DNA of 64,000 nt. Source: Paractinoplanes deccanensis. GTDB lineage: Bacteria > Actinomycetota > Actinomycetes > Mycobacteriales > Micromonosporaceae. The first letter of the stretch is position 1. The number at the start of each line of letters is the position of its first letter. A program made the translations under genes and the position numbers. The notes under the pieces are model-generated. The model searched no databases and was not told the DNA's origin. It was given only the letters and a program-made list of their open reading frames with translations. Location: NCBI RefSeq assembly GCF_016862115.1, contig NZ_BOMI01000186.1, positions 1 to 64,000 of the forward strand. Reading direction: 5' to 3'. Positions 23,981-32,339 of this stretch are shown piece by piece.

Positions 23981-26328
23981 CGCGCTCCCTCGTCCGCTCG
24001 GTTCTGCTCTGCCTCGACGGTGAATGGCGTGGTGTCGCGGGCGCTCAGGCGCCGCAGCACGGCCGGCAGGTCGCCGCGGTGCAGCACTCCCAGCCGCTTG
24101 GTGGTGCGGGTCAGCGCGACGTACAGGTCGCTGAGGCCGCGCCGGGACTCGCCGGCGATGCCGCCGGGGTCGACGACGAGCACCGAGTCGAACTCGAGGC
24201 CCTTGGCCTGGCGGACGTCGAGCACCACGATGCCCGCGCCGAGCGAGATGCCGTCGCCGACGACCACCTCCGCCGTCGTCGCGCGCCTGATGGCGTCGCC
24301 GAGCGGATGCACCAGCTCGGTGGGCGCGACCACGGCCACCTGGCCGCCGCCGACCGCCGCGCGTTCCACGCGGACCGCCTCCGGCACGGCCCGCAGGTAG
24401 TCGCCGACCTGCCCGCTCCACGGATCGATGCCGGACGTCCGGGCCGAGCGGGGCGGCTTGAGCCCGGGGCTGATCGCGGCGAGCACGTCGGCGGCGACGG
24501 CCATGACCTCGGCCGGCGTGCGGTAGTTGACGGTCAGCTCGGTCAGCCGCCACCGGTCGGCGACGTACGGCGCGAAGACGTCGCCCCAGGTCGTGGTGCC
24601 GCTGGGGTCGCTGGTCTGCGCGACGTCGCCGACCACGGTCATCGAGCGGCTGGGGCTGCGGCGCATGAGCAGCCGCCACACCATCGGGGACAGCTCCTGC
24701 GCCTCGTCCACCACGATGTGGCCGAACGCCCAGGTCCGGTCGGCGGCGGCCCGCTCCGAGACGGACAGGTAATCGTCGTCGTCGTGCCGGTCGGCCAGGG
24801 CCGACGCGTCGATCACATCGGTGGCCTGCAGCACCTCCTCGTCGATCTCGTCCTCGTCGTAGTTGAGGATCTGCAGGACGCCCTGGGCGTACTCGAGGTC
24901 GGCCCGCCACTGCGCCGCCTCCCGGGCCCGCTCGGCCCGGTCGTCCCAGCCGAGCAGCTCCGCGGCCTCGTCGAGCAGCGGTACGTCGCCCGGGGTCCAC
25001 GGCGCCGACGGGTCGCGCCGCAGCAGCTCCCGCTCGGCCGCGGGGAGATCGGGCGTGGCCGCCGCGATCCGTTCCGGCGAGGCGTAGAGGTCGGCCAGCA
25101 GCTGCTGCGGCGTGAGGATCGGCCAGAGTTCGTGCAGCGCCTGGCGTACCTCGGGGGATTTGGTGAGGTCGTACCGGATCTGCTCGATGTCCTCGTCCAC
25201 CAGCAGGTGCCGCCCGATGTTCGAGGCGACCTGGTTGGTCAGCGCCTCGATGATCTCGCGGACGAAGTACGGCCGTGCCTCGTTGTGCGGGCGCAGCGTG
25301 TCGCGCGCCAGCCGCTTGGCGTTGGCGGTGATCTTCTGGGTGAGCCGGAGCCGGTCGCCCTCGAAGAGCACCTCCTTGACCGGCGGGGTCTCCTGGCGGT
25401 CGTAGACGGCGTTCGCCATGACCTGCACCATCGAGGCGCGGCCCTTGATCTCCGCGACGTCGTCCGGCTCGCTGCCGGTGGCGACGACGCCGGGATAGAG
25501 GTCGCCCACCGTGCACAGCAGCGCACCGGTCTCGCCCAGCGACGGCAGCACCTGGCTGATGTAGCGCAGGAACGTCGCGTTGGGACCGAGGATCAGCGCC
25601 CCGCGCTTCTCCAGCCGGTCGCGGTGCGCGTAGAGCAGGTAGGCCACCCGGTGCAGCGCCACCGCCGTCTTGCCCGTGCCGGGCCCGCCCTGCACGACCA
25701 GCACGCCGTTGATGTCGGCACGGATGATCTCGTCCTGCTCGGCCTGGATGGTGGCGACGATGTCCTGCATCTGGCCGGTGCGGTTGGCGGTGAGCGCGGC
25801 CATCAGCGCGGCCTCGTTGGTCAGCGAGGTCGCGCCGTCCGCCGGCGCGGCCTCGACATCGAGGAACTCGTCGTCGAGGCCGGTGACCGTGCGGCCCTTC
25901 ATCCGCAGCTGCCTGCGCCGGCGCACCCCCTCCCGGGTGATGGCGTTGGCCAGGTAGTACGGGCGTGCGGCGGGCGCACGCCAGTCCATGAGCAGCGAGG
26001 ACTGGTCGTCCTCGTCGACCAGCCCCAGCCGGCCGACGTAACGGATCTCGCCGTCGTCCATGTCGAGCCGGCCGAAGCAGAGCCGCTCGTCGACGCCCTC
26101 GAGCTGCCGGATGCGCTCGCGGTACATCGTGCTGGCGGCGTCGCGTTCGGCGCGGGCGGACGGGTTGCTCGTGCTGTGGAGCTGGGTCCGGGCCAACCGC
26201 TGCGCGGCGACGTCGCGCAGCTTGTCGACGTTGCGGTAGAGCATTGCCACGTAGCGGCGTTCGTCCTCCAGCGTGTCGTTGGCGAAAGCGGCGGAAGCTT
26301 CTGAGGAAAGTCTTGACAACAGCGCCAC
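23977..26328 (-). CDS. helR: HelR-like RNA polymerase recycling ATPase (UvrD/HelD family)
   Basis: This 783-residue superfamily 1 helicase-like ATPase has an N-terminal coiled coil (ALLSRLSSEASAAF, DERRYVAMLYRNVDKLRD). Walker A is QGGPGTGKTAVALHR at about residues 213-226 and Walker B VVDEAQELSPM. Further motifs are GDVAQTSDPSGTTTW, VLDVRQAKGLEFDSV and YVALTRTTKRLGVLH. HelR proteins free stalled RNA polymerase and displace rifamycins, giving antibiotic tolerance. The start is uncertain: GTG 26328 has little ribosome site, while a TTG at 26319 has GGGGTGG 5 nt upstream. The gene is co-translated with the MFS exporter. No 19-bp rifamycin-associated element was recognised upstream. Confidence 0.88.
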   Translation of the reverse strand: MALLSRLSSEASAAFANDTLEDERRYVAMLYRNVDKLRDVAAQRLARTQLHSTSNPSARAERDAASTMYRERIRQLEGVDERLCFGRLDMDDGEIRYVGRLGLVDEDDQSSLLMDWRAPAARPYYLANAITREGVRRRRQLRMKGRTVTGLDDEFLDVEAAPADGATSLTNEAALMAALTANRTGQMQDIVATIQAEQDEIIRADINGVLVVQGGPGTGKTAVALHRVAYLLYAHRDRLEKRGALILGPNATFLRYISQVLPSLGETGALLCTVGDLYPGVVATGSEPDDVAEIKGRASMVQVMANAVYDRQETPPVKEVLFEGDRLRLTQKITANAKRLARDTLRPHNEARPYFVREIIEALTNQVASNIGRHLLVDEDIEQIRYDLTKSPEVRQALHELWPILTPQQLLADLYASPERIAAATPDLPAAERELLRRDPSAPWTPGDVPLLDEAAELLGWDDRAERAREAAQWRADLEYAQGVLQILNYDEDEIDEEVLQATDVIDASALADRHDDDDYLSVSERAAADRTWAFGHIVVDEAQELSPMVWRLLMRRSPSRSMTVVGDVAQTSDPSGTTTWGDVFAPYVADRWRLTELTVNYRTPAEVMAVAADVLAAISPGLKPPRSARTSGIDPWSGQVGDYLRAVPEAVRVERAAVGGGQVAVVAPTELVHPLGDAIRRATTAEVVVGDGISLGAGIVVLDVRQAKGLEFDSVLVVDPGGIAGESRRGLSDLYVALTRTTKRLGVLHRGDLPAVLRRLSARDTTPFTVEAEQNRADEGAR

Positions 26329-26341
26329 CCCATGGTAAATT
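26313..26341 (+). promoter_or_regulatory. consensus-like promoter pointing away from helR
   Basis: TTGACA (26313-26318) is followed after exactly 17 bp by TAAATT (26336-26341) on the plus strand. This is close to the vegetative sigma-70/HrdB consensus and unusual in DNA this GC-rich. The -35 box lies within the first codons of helR (antisense). Transcription would begin near 26348. Confidence 0.5.
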
Positions 26342-26347
26342 TAACTG

Positions 26348-26398
26348 AGGGCTATAAAGTGCTGGGCAACTACGATCGTATCGTGTTGCCCGTTTTTT
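26348..26398 (+). ncRNA. candidate short RNA ending in an intrinsic terminator
   Basis: Downstream of the promoter at 26313-26341 a strong intrinsic terminator is seen. GGGCAAC (26364-26370) pairs with GTTGCCC (26385-26391), and an inner ACGAT/ATCGT stem (26372-26376 with 26380-26384) closes on a CGT loop. TTTTTT follows at 26393-26398. A transcript from the promoter would be only about 50 nt. No open reading frame fits. It would be antisense to the helR leader, so it might control helR by interference or pairing. This is a prediction from sequence only. Confidence 0.4.
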
Positions 26399-26476
26399 GT
26401 CTTGTCGTGCCTATGCGGCGATGACGAAGTGGCCGCCAAAAGAGGTTTCCCACGAGGGCGGCTGCGGCGGCGATTG

Positions 26477-26737
26477 TCAGACGGGAAAGACTGCCCTCGG
26501 GGTCAGAGCATGCTTGGTCTCGGTCGGCGAAGCGCTGATGACGGCGGTGTAGCCGGCGAAGCGATGACGGGCCATCTTCCGCCCGGTCTTGACGTCGTCC
26601 GCGAGGGTCGCCTGCTTGGCCCAGGCGGTAACGTCGATGAGCAGGGTCTTGCTGACCGTCCCGCGGAGGCAGTAGTGCTTGGTCTTCCATCGGGTGGCCG
26701 AGGCCCTGGTGACCTGCGTTGCTCGGGCGCCGGGCAA
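26477..26737 (-). CDS. uncertain small ORF, possibly a decayed secreted protein
   Basis: The frame is open on the minus strand from 27028 to the stop at 26477-26479. It would encode an Arg-rich stretch, a hydrophobic run AVLAALAATTVGGIAA that looks like a signal peptide, a Thr/Ala/Pro-rich linker and a C-terminal part with KHYCLRGTVSKTLLIDVT and KMARHRFAGYTAV. No ATG, GTG or TTG precedes the signal-like part; the first usable start (TTG 26737) leaves only 86 residues. I do not recognise the family. Either it is a decayed gene or the start uses an unusual codon. The remaining stretch 26400-27100 holds no other supported feature. Confidence 0.3.
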   Translation of the reverse strand: MPGARATQVTRASATRWKTKHYCLRGTVSKTLLIDVTAWAKQATLADDVKTGRKMARHRFAGYTAVISASPTETKHALTPRAVFPV

Positions 26738-27103
26738 CGCCGACGATGTCGCCGAAGGGCGCGCGCCGGTAGAGGTGGCTGCTGAGACTGCCGGCGGGGT
26801 GGCGGACAGAGGGGCGCCGGTGGTGGGATCCGCGTCGTTGCCGTGGGTGGCCAGCGGGTCAGCGTGGCGGCGATCAGGACCGGCCGATCCCCCGCGGGCG
26901 GCGATCCCGCCGACCGTCGTCGCCGCAAGCGCCGCGAGGACGGCCCGCCGGATCCGGCGCCGCGGGCTCGTCCTGCCGTGCCCGGAGCCGGCTTCCCGAT
27001 CGATGGTGCGGGGCGGGACACAGGTGGATCATAACGACTGCCCATGACCGGCGCCGGTCTCGTATGATCTAGCGCCTGACGTCACGGATGACAGGGGATC
27101 TTG

Positions 27104-27925
27104 GTGAGCGCCGACAGCCCGGACATGTCTGAACGCCTCGACGTGACCAAGCCGCACCCGGCGCGACGGTACGACTACTGGCTGGGTGGCAAGGACAACT
27201 TCCAGGCCGACCGGGACGCCGCCGAGGCGATCGCCGCCGTCTTCCCGCACATCCGCACCGCCGCCCGCGAGAACCGCGCCTTCATGCAGCGGGCGGTGCG
27301 GTTCCTGACGGCCGAGGCGAGCGTACGGCAGTTCCTGGACATCGGCACCGGGCTGCCGACCAACGAGAACGTGCACGATGTCGCGCAGGGCATCGCCCCC
27401 GAGTCGCGGATCGTCTATGTGGACAACGATCCGCTGGTGCTCGTGCACGCGCGGGCGCTGCTGACCAGTTCGCCCGAGGGCGCGACCGCGTACATCGACG
27501 CCGATGCCCGGAACCCGGAGAAGATCCTCGCCGATCCGGCGCTGCGCGACACGCTGGACTTCTCGCAGCCGATCGCGCTGCTGCTGGTGGCGCTGCTGCA
27601 CTTCGTCGAGGACCACGAAAATCCGTGGGAGATCGTGAAGCACCTGGTCGCGGCGCTGCCCGCCGGCAGCTACCTCGTGCTGTCGCACGCGACGTTCGAC
27701 CCGCTCGACGAGCAGACGATCGCCGCGATGAACGCGGTGAACAAGAACATCAAGCCGGTGTTCTCCCCGCGATCGCTGGCCGAGGTCACCCGTTTCTTCG
27801 AGGGTCTCGACGTGCTGGAGCCGGGGATCGTGTCGGTCTCCGACTGGCGGCCGGCGCCCGGCCCCCGGCCCACTCCCGCCGAGGCCACCGGCTACGGGGC
27901 TGTCGCCCGGACCAGATCACGGTGA
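27104..27925 (+). CDS. SAM-dependent methyltransferase of the DUF574 (PF04672) type
   Basis: This 273-residue protein belongs to the actinobacterial S-adenosyl methyltransferase-like family that is very abundant in Streptomyces and relatives. Typical segments are HPARRYDYWLGGKDNF and AARENRAFMQRAVRFL. The SAM-binding QFLDIGTGLPTNENVHDVAQ is read in pieces, with VYVDNDPLVLVHARALL and the C-terminal DWRPAP. The start is the GTG at 27104 behind AGGGGA (27093-27098). A possible -10 box TATGAT is at 27063-27068. The substrate is not known for most members. It stands alone in its own direction. Confidence 0.88.
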   Translation: MSADSPDMSERLDVTKPHPARRYDYWLGGKDNFQADRDAAEAIAAVFPHIRTAARENRAFMQRAVRFLTAEASVRQFLDIGTGLPTNENVHDVAQGIAPESRIVYVDNDPLVLVHARALLTSSPEGATAYIDADARNPEKILADPALRDTLDFSQPIALLLVALLHFVEDHENPWEIVKHLVAALPAGSYLVLSHATFDPLDEQTIAAMNAVNKNIKPVFSPRSLAEVTRFFEGLDVLEPGIVSVSDWRPAPGPRPTPAEATGYGAVARTRSR

Positions 27926-28035
27926 GACGGCGGGCCGGCACTGTCGCCGCCCGAACCTGATCACTTCCTGACGTCCGCTCGTCAGGCTGGCTCCCGGCCG
28001 GGAGCGGCCCGGCCGCGGAGACAGGGAGTGACATC

Positions 28036-28614
28036 ATGCGGAGACTGCTGGTGGTGGCCGTGGCGCTGAGCGCGCTGACCGCCTGCGCCCAGCCGGCCGA
28101 CAAGGCGAGCACGGCGAAGGTGGCGACTCTGGTCAGCCCGTCGGCGCCGGCCTCGGCGACCGTCTCGCCGAAGGCTCAGCGGCCACGGGAGCGGCTGGAC
28201 ACGACGCCGGAGGAGTTCGAGGCGCTGCTCGGGCCGTACAACAAATGCATGTCCGACCACGGCGGCATCGCCAAGGGCAGCACGATCCAGCAGGAGCGGA
28301 AGAAGGCCGAGGCGGGGCCGGCGGGCGTGCCGGGGCGGCAGACCGAGAAGTTCGACGAGGCGAACAAGATCTGCGAGCCGCAGTACTACCCGCTGCCGCC
28401 GTGGGAGAAGGACCCGGCCAACCCGGAGGCCAAGGACTTCGCCCGCGAGACGGTCAAGTGCCTCAAGGAGAAGGGCGTCCAGTACGTCGAGATCGGCGAG
28501 GACGGGCTCAGCATCGCGCTCGGCGGCGACCAGAACGACCCGAAGTCGATCTCGATGGGTCTCGACCTGATCCCCGGCTGCGAGCGCGACATCGCCGCCC
28601 GGCGCCAGAAGTAG
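28036..28614 (+). CDS. lipoprotein of unknown function
   Basis: This 192-residue predicted lipoprotein has signal sequence MRRLLVVAVALSALTAC, with a lipobox ending in Cys17. It is followed by a flexible Ala/Ser/Pro linker and a charged domain with two conserved-looking cysteines in CMSDHGG and ICEPQYY, and two more in VKCLKEKG and IPGCERD. It would be anchored outside the membrane. The four cysteines in the mature domain suggest two disulfides. The ATG is preceded by AGGGAG. It converges with the ABC permease gene, the stops being 4 bp apart. Similar cysteine-bearing lipoproteins are found next to peptidoglycan-binding/ABC systems in actinobacteria, but no function is assigned here. Confidence 0.75.
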   Translation: MRRLLVVAVALSALTACAQPADKASTAKVATLVSPSAPASATVSPKAQRPRERLDTTPEEFEALLGPYNKCMSDHGGIAKGSTIQQERKKAEAGPAGVPGRQTEKFDEANKICEPQYYPLPPWEKDPANPEAKDFARETVKCLKEKGVQYVEIGEDGLSIALGGDQNDPKSISMGLDLIPGCERDIAARRQK

Positions 28615-28615
28615 C

Positions 28616-29779
28616 TCAGGAGAGGGCCGCTCGCGGGGCGAGGCGGGCGGCCCGGACGCACGGGTAGACGCCGGCCAGAACCCCGATGACCACCGCGCCG
28701 CCCGCGCCGAAGCCGGCCGGCCCGGCGGGGATGACGACGGGCCAGCCCTGCCAGGCGGCGTAGCCGACGGTGGCGGCCAGGCCCAGGCCGGTGCCGGCCA
28801 GACCGCCGGCGCCGGCCAGGACCACCGCCTCGGTGAGGAACTGCCCGCGGATCTGGCCCCGGGTGGCGCCCAGCGCCCGGCGGAGGCCGATCTCGGAGCG
28901 GCGTTCGAGCACCGAGACGACCATCGTGTTGGCCACGCCGATGCCGCCGATGACCAGGGCCACCCCGGCGAGGGCCAGGAACAGCACCGAGAAGCTGCTC
29001 TCGGTGGCCCGCTTGGCGGCGAGCGCGTCCGACGGGCGGGTGACGGTCACCGCGCCCGGGCGCTCGGGGGAGATGGTCTCGGCGAGGACGTCGCGCACCG
29101 CCTCCAGCTGGGCCTCGTCGCTGCGCACGTACAGGACCGTGGGGTGACCGTCGAAGCCGAGCTCGGACTTCGCGGCGGGCCAGCCGACCAGCACGGACCG
29201 GTCGATGTCGGGCGTCAGCGGAGTGGGGCCGAGGATCCCGACGACGGTGAAGCGGCGGTCGCCGATCACCACCTGGGGTGCGGCGGCGCCCCGGGGCAGG
29301 TCGGTGACGCCCAGCCGGGCGGCCGCCACCGAGCCGAGGACGACGGCGGGGAAGTTCGCTGTCGCCGCGTTCAGCCAGGCTCCCGAACGCACGCGGGCCT
29401 GGATCGCGGCGGGCAGGTCGAGCCGCGCGGCCAGCGCGGTGAGGCCGCTGGGCTCGGTGCGGTCGTTACGGCGTACGGCCGCATGGGTGTTGGCCACGGC
29501 GGACGCGCCGGTCACCGGGCCGATGCGCCGGACCATCTCGACGGCCGACTCGGGCAGCGGCGCGGGCGGCTGGACATCCGGCTGGGCCGTGGCCTGAAGA
29601 GTGTTCGTGCCCAGCGCGCTGAGCCGCTCGACGAGGGCGGCCTGACCCGACGCGGGCAGGCCGGTCACGACGATCATCGTGGCGATGCCGATCGCGATGC
29701 CGAGCCCGGAGAGCGCGGCCCGGCCCGGGCGTGTGCGCAGGCCGAGCAGGCCGAGCCCGAGCAGGTCGACGGGGTTCAT
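28616..29779 (-). CDS. FtsX/MacB-like ABC transporter permease
   Basis: This 387-residue permease has a TM segment at the N-terminus (ALSGLGIAIGIATMIVVTG), a large extracytoplasmic MacB-like domain (residues about 50-250) and three C-terminal TM segments. The FtsX signature VLERRSEIGLRRALGATRGQI lies between TM2 and TM3. It is the last gene of a three-gene operon with ATPase and membrane-fusion subunits, each overlapping the next by ATGA. Such systems export peptides or lipids, or transmit envelope stress. They lie divergent from a two-component system here, which probably controls them. Confidence 0.9.
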   Translation of the reverse strand: MNPVDLLGLGLLGLRTRPGRAALSGLGIAIGIATMIVVTGLPASGQAALVERLSALGTNTLQATAQPDVQPPAPLPESAVEMVRRIGPVTGASAVANTHAAVRRNDRTEPSGLTALAARLDLPAAIQARVRSGAWLNAATANFPAVVLGSVAAARLGVTDLPRGAAAPQVVIGDRRFTVVGILGPTPLTPDIDRSVLVGWPAAKSELGFDGHPTVLYVRSDEAQLEAVRDVLAETISPERPGAVTVTRPSDALAAKRATESSFSVLFLALAGVALVIGGIGVANTMVVSVLERRSEIGLRRALGATRGQIRGQFLTEAVVLAGAGGLAGTGLGLAATVGYAAWQGWPVVIPAGPAGFGAGGAVVIGVLAGVYPCVRAARLAPRAALS

Positions 29780-30447
29780 CGGCGCACGTCCGAGACGATC
29801 CGGCCGTCGCGGATCTCGACCTGCCGGGGCAGCGCGGCGGCGATGTCACGGTCGTGGGTGATCAGGACGATGGTGGTGCCCTCCTCGTTGAGCCGGCGCA
29901 TCAGGTCGAGGACCGTGCGGCCGGTGGCGGTGTCCAGGGCGCCGGTCGGCTCGTCGGCCAGCACCAGCGACGGCCCGTTGGCCAGCGCGCGGGCGATCGC
30001 CACCCGCTGCTTCTCGCCGCCGGACAGCTCGCGCGGCCGGTGCCGGGCGCGATCGGCGAGACCGACGCGCTCCAGGGCGTGCAGGGCACGTTCCCGGCGG
30101 TGCCGGCGGGGCACCCCGGCGTAGAGCAGGCCGGTGGCGACGTTCTCGGCCGCGCTCAGCCCGTCGGCCAGGTGGAACTGCTGGAAGACGAAGCCGATCT
30201 CGCGGGCCCGCAGCGCGGCCAGGCGGCGGTCGCGCAGGGTCGCCACGTCCTGGCCTCCGATGCGGACGGTGCCGCTGGTCGGGCGGTCCAGGGTGCCGAT
30301 GACGGTGAGCAGCGTCGACTTGCCGGAACCGGACGGGCCCACGATGGCGGTCAGCTCGCCGCGGTCGATGTCGAGGCTCACGTCGTCGAGGGCGGTCACC
30401 CCGCCGGGATAGCGCACGCTCGCGTGGCCGACCGAGACGAGCGTCAC
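29776..30447 (-). CDS. ABC transporter ATP-binding protein, MacB/LolD type
   Basis: This 223-residue ATPase subunit has Walker A GPSGSGKST at about residues 37-45, a Q-loop in FVFQQFHLADGLS, the signature LSGGEKQRVAIARAL, Walker B LVLADEPTGALD and the H-loop in LITHDRD. Its closest class is the lipoprotein/antimicrobial peptide exporters (LolD/MacB/SalX). It is translationally coupled to the permease downstream and the adaptor upstream. Confidence 0.93.
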   Translation of the reverse strand: MTLVSVGHASVRYPGGVTALDDVSLDIDRGELTAIVGPSGSGKSTLLTVIGTLDRPTSGTVRIGGQDVATLRDRRLAALRAREIGFVFQQFHLADGLSAAENVATGLLYAGVPRRHRRERALHALERVGLADRARHRPRELSGGEKQRVAIARALANGPSLVLADEPTGALDTATGRTVLDLMRRLNEEGTTIVLITHDRDIAAALPRQVEIRDGRIVSDVRR

Positions 30448-31553
30448 GAGGCGACCACCACGTCCATGCCCTCGGTCAGGCCCTGGCCGCTGACCTGCAC
30501 CCAGCCGTCGGCGAACATGCCGGTCGTGACGGCGACGAGGCCGTGCGGGCCCTGCACGGCGTAGCCACCCTCGCTCAGCGCGACCAGCGCCTCGACGGGT
30601 GCGGCGAGCACGTTCTCGGCGACCTTTCCGGCGACGTTGACCTGCACGCCGGCCGAGTCCAGCTCGGCCAGGTCGGCGGGCTTGTCGGCGGTGACCAGCA
30701 CGGTCAGCTTCGGGGCGCCGTCGGCCACGCCGCCCGCGGGCGCGGTGAGGGTGCGGCCGACCGAGAGGATCCGGGCCTTGACCGTACGGTCGTCCGGCAG
30801 CGTGACGGTCACGTGCTCGCCCCGGCTGAGCCCGGCGGCCGCGTCCAGCTCGGCCGAGACGGTGATGACCTTGCGGGTGGCGGTGACCGTCATGAGCTCG
30901 GTGTTGGCGGGGGAGCCGGGCTGGACGGCTACCGAGTCGACCCGGACGGCGCCGGACTGGACCTCGACGTCGCCGACGGCGATCGTGCCGGTGGGCGGGA
31001 GGCCGTTGTCCTCCTGCCAGCGTTTGACGGCCTTGAGGAGATCGGCGGTGAGCACGCCGTCCCCGTCCCGGACGGTCGCGCCCTTCTTGCCGGCCGGGGC
31101 CGGCGCCTTCTCGCCCGCCTCGGGCCGGCGGCCGATCCGGTAGCCGAGCGCGCGCAGGTTGTCGGCGACGATCCGCACGTCGCGGCCCACCAGGCCGAGG
31201 CCGGCGATCGGGCGGTAGAGCGGCATGCCGCCGTAGAACAGGATCACCGGCTTGTCGTCGGCCCGGAACAGCTGCTTTCCCCGGACGATCGTCGCGCCCG
31301 CGGCCGGCAACCAGGTCACGGTGGCGGCGGTGTGGCCGGAGAGCGGCCGGGCCGAGCCGAAGCCGACGCTGCCGTCGAGCTTCCTCGTCGTGGACAGGGT
31401 GCGGCGCTCCAGTTTCGCGGTCGCGGCCGCGACGGTCTCCCGTGGCGCGGGTGGCCCGGCCGGCCGGTGCCGGTGGACGGCGACCGCGCCGCCGGCGCCC
31501 AGCGCCACGACGAGCACGATGCCGCTCAGCCGGGCCACGATCTTCGATTGCAT
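30444..31553 (-). CDS. periplasmic adaptor-like protein with peptidoglycan-binding domain
   Basis: This 369-residue membrane-fusion-like subunit has an N-terminal TM/signal anchor (LSGIVLVVALGAGGAVAV). A peptidoglycan-binding (PG_binding_1) helical domain at about 130-195 contains NLRALGY and KRWQEDNGLPPTG. A beta-barrel/lipoyl-like C-terminal region follows, with LSRGEHVTVTLPDDRTVKARI in pieces. In actinobacteria such fused adaptors go with MacB-like ABC pumps and contact the cell wall. It is the first gene of the operon and is divergent from the response regulator across 90 bp. Confidence 0.85.
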   Translation of the reverse strand: MQSKIVARLSGIVLVVALGAGGAVAVHRHRPAGPPAPRETVAAATAKLERRTLSTTRKLDGSVGFGSARPLSGHTAATVTWLPAAGATIVRGKQLFRADDKPVILFYGGMPLYRPIAGLGLVGRDVRIVADNLRALGYRIGRRPEAGEKAPAPAGKKGATVRDGDGVLTADLLKAVKRWQEDNGLPPTGTIAVGDVEVQSGAVRVDSVAVQPGSPANTELMTVTATRKVITVSAELDAAAGLSRGEHVTVTLPDDRTVKARILSVGRTLTAPAGGVADGAPKLTVLVTADKPADLAELDSAGVQVNVAGKVAENVLAAPVEALVALSEGGYAVQGPHGLVAVTTGMFADGWVQVSGQGLTEGMDVVVAS

Positions 31554-31643
31554 GGCGACGAGCGTCTCGGGAGATCGTTAGAAAGCTGTCAGGTCTCCCG
31601 CGAGAATCTCCGGCGGTCGCGGCGCGGACCTATCATCGCCGCC

Positions 31644-32339
31644 ATGTGTGCTCAGGTCATGGTCGCCGAGGACGATCCCCGCCAGGCCGAGGTGGTCCGG
31701 CGCTACCTGGTCGCCGAGGGGCACGAGGTCGTCGTCGTGCACGACGGCCGCACGGCCCTCGGCGAGGCCCGCCGGTGGCGGCCGGGCCTGGTGGTGCTCG
31801 ACGTGATGATGCCCGGCCTCGACGGCCTGCACGTGTGCCGCACGCTGCGGGCCGAGTCCGACGTGCTGGTGCTGATGCTGACCGCCCGGGCGACCGAGGA
31901 GGACCTGCTGCTCGGGCTGGAGCTGGGCGCCGACGACTACCTGACGAAGCCGTACAGCCCGAGGGAGCTCATGGCCCGGGTCCGGACGCTGCTGCGGCGC
32001 TCGGGCCGGGGAGCGCCGCCGGCCGACGGCGAGCCGCGGCGCGTCGGGCGGATCGGCATCGACCCCGTGCGCCACCACGTCACCGTCGGTGACGAGCCGG
32101 TCGAGTGCACCCGCGGCGAGTTCGCCATCCTGGCCGCCCTGTCCGAGCGGCCGGGGCACGTCCTGACCCGGGCCCAGCTGCTGCACCACACGCGCGGCAT
32201 CGACCGCAGCTCCACCGAGCGGACCATCGACGTGCACGTGATGAACCTGCGCCGCAAGATCGAGGCGGATCCGCAGAAGCCGGCGCACCTGCTCACCGTC
32301 TACGGCGTCGGTTACAAGCTGGCCGCGGAGACGCCGTGA
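31644..32339 (+). CDS. OmpR-family response regulator
   Basis: This 231-residue regulator has an N-terminal receiver domain with the acidic pair EDD, phospho-acceptor Asp in VVLDVMMPG, and Lys in LTKPYSP. The C-terminal winged helix (about 130-228) has TRGEFAILAALSERPG and the recognition segment RTIDVHVMNLRRKIE. The ATG lies about 12 nt downstream of a TATCAT box, so the message may be leaderless. It is coupled by GTGA to the kinase gene that follows and faces the ABC operon, its likely target. Confidence 0.93.
   Translation: MCAQVMVAEDDPRQAEVVRRYLVAEGHEVVVVHDGRTALGEARRWRPGLVVLDVMMPGLDGLHVCRTLRAESDVLVLMLTARATEEDLLLGLELGADDYLTKPYSPRELMARVRTLLRRSGRGAPPADGEPRRVGRIGIDPVRHHVTVGDEPVECTRGEFAILAALSERPGHVLTRAQLLHHTRGIDRSSTERTIDVHVMNLRRKIEADPQKPAHLLTVYGVGYKLAAETP

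Noticed and set aside
22349..26304. Long plus-strand frames across 22.3-26.3 kb
   Set aside because: They mirror the MFS exporter and HelR genes on the minus strand, which have full domain sets and a coupled start/stop.
26329..26480. A 19-bp rifamycin-associated element upstream of helR
   Set aside because: I looked for the GC-rich RAE-type inverted repeat expected upstream of many rifamycin-inducible genes and did not find it; the palindrome present (26364-26391) is followed by a T-run and reads as a terminator.
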